This document shows, piece after piece, positions 1 to 11,600 of a stretch of 64,000 nt of DNA. The notes under the pieces are model-generated. The model searched no databases. It was not told the DNA's origin and was given only the letters and a program-made list of their open reading frames with translations. The position numbers were made by a program, and so were the translations under genes. Location: NCBI GenBank assembly GCA_022539475.1, contig VCMS01000026.1, forward strand, positions 298,530 to 362,529. Reading direction: 5' to 3'. Numbering within the stretch: the stretch's first letter is position 1; every line of letters begins with the position of its first letter. The stretch comes from Gracilaria domingensis. Its lineage: Eukaryota; Rhodophyta; Florideophyceae; Gracilariales; Gracilariaceae.

Positions 1-57
1 CGTCGCGAAAAGAGACACCGGAGGTTAGCAAACTATGCTCGTCCTTTTGGTCACCTA

Positions 58-1020
<963 letters not shown>

Positions 1021-1113
1021 TGTTTCCCGCCAACTGCGCTGCCCAAAAATTTTGATGCGCTGTTTTCGTGCTTGCGATGATCGTCATGATGACCGTCGGA
1101 TCACGTGTCGGGA

Positions 1114-2902
1114 TTACTGGCTCAGTACGATCACCGCCGCTGGCCTGGCGTCCTCCTCTGACATTGATGCCGCCCCAGAAGATGCAGAACTCATGCCCAA
1201 TTGCGACTCAATGGGTACGAGCCTAGTCTCATCGTTCACCAGCAGCCTTTGTTTGAAAGATTCCAGGTGAGGGTACACCCCTTCCACGTTTTTGGCTTCC
1301 AGGAGACCGATGACCGCGGATACGTCACGGCTGCGATCGAGTTTCATTCCAGGAGTAGAACCTTCATACCGCTCGAACGACGAAAACTGCTCCCCGTTCC
1401 TCACAAACGGTGATAAATTGTGCGATTCGAATCGTTCTAGAATGAAATCACCCAGTGTTGAAATGACAAGAAACAGAGCGAATGGGACGAGGAACAGTAT
1501 GGGTGATACTTCGGATTGAACCATCCCAGAAGAGAGCGCAACGGAGAGCACCAGTCGCACAGAAAGACGGATTATGCGGCTTCTGTTGCGCTGACGTGTT
1601 CGAAACGCCGAAAGAATGGTTGTCATCAACACTGAACAAGCCCAAGCCACCGAAATAAGCTTGCGAGTCGAACAAGTTAGTTGGCCCTTGGGGTCTGAAG
1701 CAGTCGACATTATCTGAGCGCATGCAGTAGAGAACATGAAAACAGACAAGTGCAGTACTGCGAATAGAAACGTGCTCGACACTGATGCAATCATGCTTGG
1801 GTTGAGCGCATTTGATGGTGAAGTGTCAATGTGGTGCATTGTATGAAGTGATATCAATGACACAAAACTCAACACGGCCACTCCATATGTTGGAATCACG
1901 CGTATTGAGGGATCCTGTATAAGATCTTTAGAGGGCCAAGAAGTCCATCATAGAAATCACGCCAATGTCTGGTAAGAAGTTGATTGTTCATTGCTAAGCT
2001 AAGTAGGAAGATGTAGACGTACCAACCCCATGAATTAGTAGTAACAAACAAGCGCCCACAAAACAGCCATGGGACATCATTCGAAACCCTTCATAGTTAC
2101 AGAACAAACGTGGCGGGATATGCATTTGTGCTCGTCTCCTTCCTCGATGGAGCCAGAAGAAGGCAGCGTGAGGGGCGAAGTGCATAAACACAGAAGCAGC
2201 AAACCCGGCCCAATACAAAGTCTTTACTCCAAACATTGAAGACACGAACGTAACCGCAAAGTATGGGGCAGAAACCAGAATGTTCGCAACCGCGATGAGA
2301 GCCAATTGGTTTGCACGATTTGTGACGTCTTGAAGCAGAGGTTCATACCATGAGGTTCGGAATAGAATAACAGATGGAACAAGAATGATAAAGAAAGCTG
2401 ACAATGCTGTTATTACTCTGGTCCGCGAAAATGCAACTGGAACGGTCAGTGCGAAGATGAGGGCAAAGACTGAAACTACAAACTTGTACAAAAGGCTAAC
2501 GCCATCATTCGGAGAAGGCCATAGAGTGTGGAGAGTGATGTGAACCCTCGCAAAAGTTACAAGAGGCCAAAACATGAGCAGAGTTCGTTCAGATAACGGG
2601 TACGAAATTGGCTCTTTTCTGAGTGGTAGAAAGAGGATAAGCTGCGAGAATGATACGATAAGGATATGGAACAAATCTTGAGAAGACAGATGAGATGATG
2701 CTCGGCTGGCGTAATCAACTTTTTCATAGTGATACCTCATCAATTGCCGCGGTTGGTACAATGCATGCTTCAAACTGCGAAACCGAGCGGGATCAACAGA
2801 ATCAACGGGAGCTGGCTCCACAGCCAGAGCTCTGGTCAACGAAGCAGTCTTACCGAGCGGGGTTTCAACAAGGGTAATCTTGCTGGGGGATTGTTCTGAC
2901 AT
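1114..2902 (-). CDS. Diverged LtrA-like multi-pass membrane protein
   Basis: A polytopic membrane protein paralogous to the neighbouring LtrA gene at 3483-5306. I read two exons, 2902-2023 and 1925-1114, joined in phase across a 97-nt intron with a GTACGT donor and an AAAG acceptor, giving about 563 residues. Parallels with the neighbour are clear: EPLLQDVTNRANQLALIAV against EPLLRNPHNRFNQLKAVSAV, the SAPYFAVTFV/LPYFAAAFV helix, LYWAGFAASVFMHF against LYWIPLVAQFFSVHL, and a matching C-terminal helix block ending GDFILERFES. The family signature ELFFDLVLV is degraded here to DLFHILIVS, and the conserved VLGES segment is gone, so it may have lost the ancestral activity. Start chosen at the first ATG (MSEQSPSK). 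The LtrA family is named for the Listeria low-temperature protein; its biochemical role is poorly defined. Confidence 0.75.
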
Positions 2903-3482
2903 TGCGACTGACAAACCCACGCAAATCACTGGCAAAGAAAGTCTGACGTCGTTGAAGATGTTTTACATATCAAAGCATAACGTTAACAAAGCTTTCACCA
3001 CAGTGCACCAAAGAGTCAAATGTATCGGAAGTTCGAGTGCTTCCATCACTATCAGCGTCACATGGACTAACGCATCTCGAAAAACGTACATCCAGGACTT
3101 CGAAACAGCTTCGATGCATCTCGTCGATCCCAGCAGATAGTTGTTCACATAAATATTCACAAAAACGAAACAAACGGTCTTTCTGCCCTTTGGGTATCTA
3201 TTCAAAATTGGACCGTTCGAGCACCAATTGCAGCCCGTGTGAGAGCACCCTCCAGAATCTGTAGCCCAGATGTTCGAAGACGGGAAGCCCTAAGGAAAGA
3301 ATATGACCTGGGCCGAGCATCCTTTGAATCGTTCTTCGTGACATTACCTCAGCGGCACGTTCCACACGAGCCAACGTAACCCATCTTGCATCAGTTGATA
3401 CGCTTCAAAAACTGTTTGGATATCAGCATTTGGTCCAAGACTAGCACGGTTCATCCAGTACATTGAGACCATATATACCATA
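2903..3482. other. Spacer between the two LtrA paralogues
   Basis: About 580 bp without a convincing gene. It should contain the promoter of the diverged paralogue and the 3' end of LtrA. I see no conserved element beyond AT-rich stretches. Confidence 0.5.
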
Positions 3483-5306
3483 TTATACATTGCCGCCGCC
3501 CTCTTTTCCTTCAGGTTTCTTTCTCGTCTTCGGCTGTACTTGGACCATTGGGCAAGAGTGTCCCTTGCACATTCGTTCTTTCAAAGCCCTTGAAATCTCC
3601 TCCGGAAGATCAGAGCTGTGATCGAGCTTCACATCCTCCGGATTCATTGGCGCATTGCGACTTACTTCATCATCTGAATCAAAGGTTTCAAGAGATTCCC
3701 CAGCCAGACTAGTAGCCTTGCTGCTGCCCTCAGACCGGAAGAATCCAAGCCGATCAAAATGAACAAGGATAAACTCTGTGATCCCAAAAAACACGAGAAC
3801 AGCCGTGTGGACCCCAAGATACAAGTCTGCTCGAAGGTCTGTGAATGGGAGACCAATCATAATTGCGAGCACTGCAGTCACGCGAGCCGCAATTCGATAC
3901 GACTTTGATGCCGCGCGTGGTCCGCCCTTGTGCAGCGCCGAAAATACCGCCGAAATGATCATGGACATGCCCCATCCTACCGAGAACAACCATCGCTGCT
4001 TGCGTTCGAAAGTGAATGCTGCGCTCTTGGCTCCCTCTTCCCCAGCACGGACAAGCCAACGCGCGACAGCATCGCTCTTCGGAGGCAAGACAACGTCGTG
4101 TATTGATATTCCTAGTCCCGTTGCAAACAGAATCAGCGCCATGTGGTACAGAGTATGCAACTGACTCCAAGCGATACCGTAGTATGCGTTGTGACGTATC
4201 GCATGCTGTCCTCCCTTCAGAATTGGTGAATCCACGTTGATGTACAAAGTCTGCAAGGAATAAAGCATAGCAGCAGTAGCGGCGGCCACAGCGTACAAGC
4301 GACCCAGTCTTGCCCCTTCACTGGTTACAAACTTGCCCGCTTCGAATAGAATTCCAATCACAGATTCACCCAACACGATCATTGTAAGCACCTCGTACTT
4401 CTCAACCATAAGCTCAATGTTAACCGCCAGACGTGTAGCTGGGCGGTTTCGATGAAGAGCGCGATACAGCGAACCGGTAAGGTGAACAGAAAAGAATTGA
4501 GCGACCAGAGGAATCCAGTACAATATGCGGGTCGCCCGTTCAGATCCAACAAACGCCGCAGCAAAGTAGGGCAGGACTGAAATGATTCCAACAGCCGATA
4601 CGGCCTTTAACTGGTTGAATCGATTGTGCGGATTTCTCAATAATGGCTCTTTACTAGCCCAATAGTACGAGACGGCACTCGGAATTGCTGTCGCCAGGAA
4701 GGAACAGATAGCGACGTAAGGACGAATGCCATCTTGAAAGGCGCCATGTGCTCCCAACGCGATACCAATCAAACAAAAGAAAACTGCATAGATACTAATC
4801 TTCTCAAACAAATCGTTCTTGATGTCCCAGAAGTTCCACATCATAATAATCACTCGCCAGCTACTGTAGATAGCACTAAACAGGAGGAAAAACTTTTCCA
4901 CATCCTTCCACGAGGAGAAATTCTCCCTCAATTCATGTCCCAAAGCAGCAATTCCACCAACAAGCACCAAGTCGAAGAACAGTTCATCCGGGCGGACAGT
5001 CCGAGTATGAGGACTTCGGTACAACGTCTCGGCGTAAAAGTATTGCTGCAGATGTCTCTTGTCAAAGAGCGTTCGAAACGCCTTGTTCTTCAGGTTGCGG
5101 GTTTCTTTACGGTCCCTCTCCCTCAGCGGTGGCGGCGCGGCATCGCTGTGATGAGACTCAACCTCGTGATGGTAAATGTTTTCGACTTCTCCGAATTCTT
5201 CGACGTGATGCGCATGATGATGTGACGCACGGGAGGAGCTAGTGCGTCCGCCACTGCCGCTCGGGGTGGAGTGCTCCGGCAATGAGGAGGAATCTGACGG
5301 CTTCAT
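3483..5306 (-). CDS. LtrA family multi-pass membrane protein
   Basis: A 607-residue polytopic membrane protein with the bacterial low temperature requirement A (LtrA) architecture, also found in fungi and algae. Seen: a charged, His-rich N-terminal tail of about 85 residues, then LRTVRP-type entry with the signature DELFFDLVLVGGIAALGHEL, a run of hydrophobic helices, the EKYEVLTMIVLGESVIGIL segment, more helices, and a polar C-terminal tail rich in acidic and Lys residues. The start is the ATG at 5306 (MKPSDSSS); the frame upstream has no ATG. It is the intact counterpart of the decayed-looking paralogue downstream, so the pair is a tandem duplication. No intron is needed. The substrate or role cannot be told from sequence. 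Confidence 0.85.
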   Translation of the reverse strand: MKPSDSSSLPEHSTPSGSGGRTSSSRASHHHAHHVEEFGEVENIYHHEVESHHSDAAPPPLRERDRKETRNLKNKAFRTLFDKRHLQQYFYAETLYRSPHTRTVRPDELFFDLVLVGGIAALGHELRENFSSWKDVEKFFLLFSAIYSSWRVIIMMWNFWDIKNDLFEKISIYAVFFCLIGIALGAHGAFQDGIRPYVAICSFLATAIPSAVSYYWASKEPLLRNPHNRFNQLKAVSAVGIISVLPYFAAAFVGSERATRILYWIPLVAQFFSVHLTGSLYRALHRNRPATRLAVNIELMVEKYEVLTMIVLGESVIGILFEAGKFVTSEGARLGRLYAVAAATAAMLYSLQTLYINVDSPILKGGQHAIRHNAYYGIAWSQLHTLYHMALILFATGLGISIHDVVLPPKSDAVARWLVRAGEEGAKSAAFTFERKQRWLFSVGWGMSMIISAVFSALHKGGPRAASKSYRIAARVTAVLAIMIGLPFTDLRADLYLGVHTAVLVFFGITEFILVHFDRLGFFRSEGSSKATSLAGESLETFDSDDEVSRNAPMNPEDVKLDHSSDLPEEISRALKERMCKGHSCPMVQVQPKTRKKPEGKEGGGNV

Positions 5307-5850
5307 CGCGATGGCTCTCCCACACGCTGGCCTCGCGGGCAAACTTTTACACCGCTTGCACCAGGCGGGGAGCGCTGAAGTTCAGTCAGTGGCGGCTATA
5401 TGCGCCGGGGGAGGGAGAGAGCTCGTGGATGAAGCGCAGCGGGGCGTGAAGCTGAGGCGACGGAGCCGTTAGCAACTGTCGAAGCTAACGCGTGGGCACG
5501 AATCGATCTCTGATTGGTGGAGCTGAAATAATCACGTCACTGACTCTTAATCTCATGTGATGCGCCAATCAGCAGCGCCCCTATTCTCACGTCAAATGTC
5601 AACTTACGCACGAGCTCAAATCATTTCGACGACACCGCTACACGTTGCGCACAGCCTAGGATGCAGAGCAGCCATTGGCTGAAAGTCCACATCGGTGCCA
5701 AAGCCACGCGTACACGATCTCCGTTGTGTGCCGTCGGAAGCTACGAAGGTATCAGCAACAAAGCAAGACGTGACAAAAGTCACAATTTGTGACCACAAAC
5801 GAGGTTTGATCCATGTACGTGTAGAAAGCGTAGATTCGAGACAAGTGTAA

Positions 5851-5910
5851 GTATCTAGAATATAGCACGGAAACCTTTAATTAAAGGTTTCCGTTCTATA
5901 TTCTAGATAC
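5851..5910. repeat. 60-bp gapless palindrome
   Basis: Positions 5851-5880 and 5881-5910 are reverse complements with a single mismatch and no spacer, centred on TTTAATTAAA. Such a structure can extrude as a 30-bp hairpin. Confidence 0.93.
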
Positions 5911-6924
5911 TTCGCAATGCATATGAATGGATCATAAGGATCATACAGCGATTAATGGTGCGAAAAATGGAGATATTTAGGTGAGAATGATTTCTCTAAG
6001 CAAGTGTGCTAAACTTTCACATACCACTGGGCGCTGTTATGTCGATGAAGTGCACAATCCCAAAGTCCAGGCCCTCGTTGTCTGTATCAGCGCTAGACAC
6101 TTTTTGCTGGTGAGGTCATTCGAAAAAAGGTTTTCTAAAATCTTAGAAATCTACTGCTTTCTTAGAATAGCCATAATGCCCTAGTTTGCGGAACGCGGCT
6201 CCAGAATTTGTACATGATGTCTATGTTTTCAGAAAGTCCTCTAAAAGTGCTGAAGATCCTTTGAGAGCCCCAAAAGATACGAGGAAATAAACGCAGATAT
6301 CCCACATAAAAAATAAAAAGAAGAGGCTAAACTTAACCTAAAGTATGGGCTTAATCAGTGACGATCTCAAAACCGTACAATTCGTCGACTTCTAGTTCTT
6401 CATTGAAACGCAATATGAATCTCAATGACAATCACCCAAATTTCGCTTACTTTTGGAAAGGGGACTTGCCCTCTCGCGGGAGAGAACTTAAGGGATAATT
6501 TTTACATCTTGATATTTTACAAAGATTTTGTGTACCTTTTATTTCAGAATTGTAGAGAAATTATCATTATTTATTAAAGGCCCGAGCAAACAATTAATCT
6601 CAACTGTGCCTTGCACTACCCCATACGGAGGCCTGTACAGAAGCTTCGCTCTCAAGATGAATTTGTTTTACGCAAATTTGGCAAAGCAACAAAATCGCAA
6701 TGACCAGAGTGATATTTTCTTGCTGAACTCTAACAACGGATATACACATGTAGCCCCCTGCATGATTTCCGCATGCATGGGGCATGACATTCCATTAGAC
6801 CACTGCAACTATAAGACTTGAGGCTCTCCGCAGGCAGGGAAGACCCAAAATGGGACAAGTGAGCCGGTAATGCCCCAACTCTACACGACCGAAATTAACT
6901 GAACACAGACGTGTGAAAGACCAG

Positions 6925-6930
6925 TATAAA
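6925..6930 (+). promoter_or_regulatory. TATA box of the secreted-protein gene
   Basis: A TATAAA stands 132 bp upstream of the ATG at 7057, in the context CCAGTATAAAAGATGC. It is the best promoter candidate for that gene and would give a leader of about 100 nt. Confidence 0.55.
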
Positions 6931-7056
6931 AGATGCGCTCTTAAACCCTTCTGTCTGTCAGGAACAGAACTGTCCTATTCAGAATACCGGAGAACAAACA
7001 AAAGCATCCCATGCTATCTTCATACATAACAAATTTCGTACCGCAAAGCATTTGAT

Positions 7057-7677
7057 ATGTGCTTTTCGCATTTTTGGCCATCACTCGCAGCCCTCCTGCT
7101 CTTAACAGCAGCAGTCACAGCTCTACAGGACACACAATGTTGCTCAATGACAGAAGCACAGCTAACTGCTATGATCGGAGAGGCATCATCGTGTCCAAGA
7201 GCCTGGTCGTGTGAGCCCTATGTCTTCGAGAAATGTGCATCCTGTCCACCAGGAAAGTGTGGCTGGCTCCAAGCAAACGGTAGGCAATACTGTCTCTGCC
7301 CTGAAACATTCATCGCTGCACACAAGACGGACCCTCGGAATAAGGCGTGCATCGCAGGGTACGGATCAGCGTGGCCGACGAGTGTTGGAGGGAGCGATGC
7401 GCGACTAAAATCGTGCGGTGGGAAAGAAGTGGAGGTGGTCAGGGATGACAACCAGAATGATGGGTGCGCTGCTGGTGGCAATTCGCCTCTTCCTTCGCCG
7501 AGCCCCAATGGAGACAGTGAAGAAGAGCAGAGTAAAAGCAACTTAGGTGTGATTATTGGTTCGGCAATCACTGGGACAGCGGCTATAGTGGCGGCAATCA
7601 CTGCGGTGAAATGTGCGAGAAAGGATGATGAATCTGAAAAAAACGATAAGAGTTCTGCCGATTCGGCTGGTACGTAA
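7057..7677 (+). CDS. Secreted/type I membrane Cys-rich protein
   Basis: A 206-residue protein I do not recognise. The ATG is followed by a classical signal peptide (LAALLLLTAAVTALQ), then a Cys-rich ectodomain to about residue 125 (CC, CPRAWSC, CASCPPGKCGW, YCLCPETF, CIAGYG). A Pro/Ser linker with acidic residues follows, then a hydrophobic Gly/Ala-rich helix (GVIIGSAITGTAAIVAAI) and a short charged tail ending SADSAGT. The layout fits a type I cell-surface protein with a small extracellular domain. The even Cys spacing suggests disulphides. It stands alone with its own TATA box. Confidence 0.75.
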   Translation: MCFSHFWPSLAALLLLTAAVTALQDTQCCSMTEAQLTAMIGEASSCPRAWSCEPYVFEKCASCPPGKCGWLQANGRQYCLCPETFIAAHKTDPRNKACIAGYGSAWPTSVGGSDARLKSCGGKEVEVVRDDNQNDGCAAGGNSPLPSPSPNGDSEEEQSKSNLGVIIGSAITGTAAIVAAITAVKCARKDDESEKNDKSSADSAGT

Positions 7678-8632
7678 GGCAATCATTCGCTAAAAGGTGG
7701 GCAGCCGGGCATTGTTGATACGAGAGGAGCAGCATTGTTGCGAAGAGTTTCGCTGCACAAACGCTTTTCGTTTTCCAAAAGTGTTACATTCTCGAAGGAC
7801 GAATACTAAACACGTGCTCCCCAACCGTTTTTCACTTTCACTGTCCCGCTTCAATGAACACTGTTCAGATAGCCAGCTCGACTGGGACTCTTGTCTGTCT
7901 TTAACTAACTACCTTCAAGAACCATCATGAGACAATGACTCCAGGCTGGCCGCCATGATATTCCTTCGCCTTGTTCTAAGTATATTTGTACTTTAACATC
8001 GCAGTCCAAACAGGGCGCAAGGATAACCAGTTCGTTGTCGTCAGGACCTCCTCAGGCTCTCAGTCCCCGTCCAGTGCACACTGGTTTTTGCATGATCGGA
8101 CTGCACGGGATTCTTAGGCAAGCGCCCGGCCCCCGCTCCCCCCAGCCTGCGCGCCAAAATGGCCAATTCTCAAAACTAAGAAATTCAATACTGTGCACGT
8201 ACCGGACTCATAAGTTACGGAAAGCACATCACGGCGTCCGGTACGATGCGTCTGTTACGAATCGGAACGGACGCATCGTACCTGACGCCGTGATGTGCTT
8301 TCTAGGAAAGCACATCACGTGAGGTCTAATGTGATCGAAACAACTGAATTTCAGTTACTGTAACATAGTCTAAGCACCTAGGGAAAAATCTATATACGAA
8401 CAATATCAGATGGGGACTCCATCATGGAGTCAGTATGAACAGTTTCCTGGTCAATCGACGCATTCTCTCCTCAGATCCAATTGCATCGATGTCAAGAAAA
8501 CCATTCAATTCTATTTCACTCTACTCTACTCTACTCTGGTAAGAACATGGATACAGTTACACAATCTGGTAAGTATACGGTCTTATGCTAGCAGTACAGG
8601 ACAAATAATTACTTCATATCATCGCTTGACAC
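7678..8632. other. Spacer between convergent genes
   Basis: About 950 bp between the ends of the secreted-protein gene and the collagen-like gene. It contains the long hairpin at 8220-8302 and a TCTAC microrepeat near 8520. No gene is supported. Confidence 0.5.
8220..8302. repeat. 37-bp inverted repeat with 9-nt loop
   Basis: Arms 8220-8256 and 8266-8302 pair at 35 of 37 positions. The arm end GAAAGCACATCACG is repeated once more directly after it, near 8306. It looks like a small foldback element at the meeting point of two convergent genes. Confidence 0.9.
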
Positions 8633-11600
8633 TCACAGGGACACCATCGCTACTTTGTTCCCTGGGCCCCAAGTGGAGAGAAACTCTGATAATGCCTCTT
8701 GGCGTTCCCTGTCCGTCTCGAACAGTCCGGCTTTCATCGATATCACCGGTAGATTTGTTTCTCCGTCCCGCTCTCTCGCAGCAGAAAACTCTTCGAACTG
8801 CATTACGATCGGCGCAACCGTTTTATCTTCAGTACTTGCATCTGCAACCCCAAAACCGTACCTACCTCTAAGAAACGACAAAAGTTTGTCCCCCATTATC
8901 ATCTCATCTCCTTCTGCAAGCCCGCTTTTCATCATCTTAGAAACGCACTTCTCAATAGACAGACCGTCCTCATTTTGCAATTTGTCTGCTTTTTCCAATC
9001 CAACAGCATTCGCAAAGTTTGTTTCCAGTTTTTTAAGCAAGTGATCAGCAGCACGTGCAATCAGTCCTACCCGAGAGACTTTCAACATACGCTGCGTAAT
9101 TGGGACGCCGGAACGTACCATAAATCTTAAACTCGTACAGAGCCGAAATACAGCTTCAAACTTCTTTGTCCCGCTCTTCACAATTCCAATGGCCCCCTCC
9201 TCACATATCGCGGACAAGCAAATCATTCGTCTTGCCCACGATTCAGCCTCGTTCCGTTTCTTTGAAGGCCTCAACGAATGCTGCAGTTTTGAAGACGTGC
9301 TGATACTTCCAAATCGAAAGCACGCTTGCTCATCTGCTACATCCGATAGAATCGCATCAATTAGCAACTCTAAGCAACTGTAAGGCGCAACAACGCCTTC
9401 CAACGTCAAGGTATCGTCCTGTTCAACGTTTTGCAGTATATGAATCTTCGCTGAAATTGGTAAACTCTTTAGAGTACCGTAAACATTATGTCGCGACAAA
9501 ACTCCTGAGTGAATAAATGAATTGCGAGACTGTTCATCTCCTGCATCACAATGGCTCACAACATTGCTATGCCCAAGCGGCAGACCAAGGCGAACAAATA
9601 TATCCCCAATATTGCGTTTGTTGAACATGATACCGGCGTTCCTTTCTTGATCGCATTTCTGCACGTACTTATACACAACCAAGCAAGGATACTCAGGATA
9701 TTGTCCTGCAAGCGATTCGGCAATTTGACATGCTTTGTTCTGCAGCATTTTCTCACTCACATTCATCTGTCTTGTAAGGAATTTTGCCCCACAGTAAAGA
9801 TCGTGACCTAGCGGTTTTCTCGTATCAAAGTCCGGGTTTATGGGTTGAGAACTGTCACGAACTTGATCTTCCACGTTTAAGTCACCAAAATCTGCTTCTG
9901 TCTCTGCAGCGGCTGCCATGGCTTTCGCTGTAGCGATGCCATCGCTGATCTCAGCTTTCCATTCCGCCAAACTAGGACCAACGCAAGCACCCTTGGCGGT
10001 GACTGACGATAGTTTCAACTCTCGTTCTGGAGTTATTACAGTTAGAGTTTCCCGCTGCTTCTTAGTCTCAGAGTCGGGCACATATTCTTCTTCCTCAGCA
10101 GCTAGCGAGCAATGGGCAAGCTCAAAAGTCGCAGAAGGATGCTTGGAGTTCATCTTGCGATAGTAGAGCAACAGACCTCGCTCTTTTCGAAGGGCGAAAA
10201 CTCTTCTCACGCGACAGTTCCCCTTCCGTTTGTTCTTGTACAAAAAGCCCTTCAACGATGATTCCAGCCACGCAGCTGATGAAGAGTTCGGATCGACACG
10301 TTTATTCCCGTCTTTTCCAACACTTAGCAAAGATGCGGGAACGAGTGTCGGAATGGCCGCGCTTAACAGTTGATCGGTATCCTCGAACTCGCAAAGTTTA
10401 TGAGCACCAACTGGGACCCGCATCCTCGCTCTCAACTCCACGCCCGAGTCTCTGCCAGGAATGTACGACGAACAGCCATATATCTTGCAGGCATCTAAAG
10501 GCTCGTGTCTCTTCAAGTGTTGCATTGGGCACGTCTCGCTCGTGTCTGTGCGGACTGCATTTGGGGTACATGAATTGTTGAGAAAGATAACCAGGGAATC
10601 ATCTCCGGAAAACAACGACCCAAGTGACTGCTTGTCGGGTAGCTTCGGTACAGTCACCTTATACGTAAAGGAAAACCCGCCATACAACGAAACATTCCAC
10701 AGGGCGATGCCAGTCTCCTTCGGAACATTCAAAATAACGCTCATCAGTGCCTTCCATTGCGCAATCTCGGTTTCAGTTGTGCGATTGTTAACCACGAGCA
10801 AAACCTTCGTGTCCCCGTGATGAAAGACGAACGGCTCCGCGACTTGCACCTGAAACGGCCTAGTTTGAATTGGTTGCAGCTCTGAGAGCGCCCGAGGGTG
10901 TCCAAGGTCAAGAGTCGCCGTGAGACAAACCTGCGAGTGTGGAGTGGGAGCAGCTTTGCCCCTGTTTCCCTCTAATCGAACGGTGCAGATGAATCCAGCT
11001 TCTTCCCCAGCGTCAATGTTTCTGACAGGTATAATCTCCCCAGGAAAGGGTGACAGATACTCAACCGTCCCGTCGATAGGGCTACATGCTCCGACCTCGA
11101 AGTGCGACGGAATTAATTCCATAGCTTGTTCGATGTGGCCCATTTCGAACATCTGTGTCGAGATTGTTTGTCCTTGGTCGTCTACAATGTCACGCTGTGA
11201 GGGGTCGACAGCCGAGAACCGGACACGAGCCTCCCTTGGAACCGGAGCATATGGGCCAATAGACTGCTCACTGACATTAAGAACTTTCCAAGCCACAAAG
11301 GCCTCTCCGCCGAGGACAGTGCAAACGTTCCCAAACATATGTGAAACCTGCAGAGGAAACGTGACGGCAATGCGGCTTCCCTGATTAGAAACGAGCGGCA
11401 TGCACTGGTTGATTCTGCTGACGAGCGCTCGATGTTGCACATCGACGTTGATGTGTAGCGGATCGCCGACGATGGGGGCGGTAATATCCGTTAGAAGCAA
11501 ACGCAATGGCTCCGGCAGCCGAACGTTTGTCTGCTGCTCGATGGCACAAGGTAAAATGCTCGTTCCGCCCCCTCCCTCGTCTTCATTATCCTTACACGGT

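Larger units (their letters stand above)
5307..7056. other. Divergent intergenic region with CCAAT boxes
   Basis: It separates LtrA (minus) from the secreted-protein gene (plus). Near the LtrA start there are two opposed CCAAT motifs (ATTGG near 5515 and CCAATCAGC near 5566), which look like promoter elements. The middle holds a 60-bp palindrome at 5851-5910. The rest is AT-rich without a supported gene. Confidence 0.5.
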
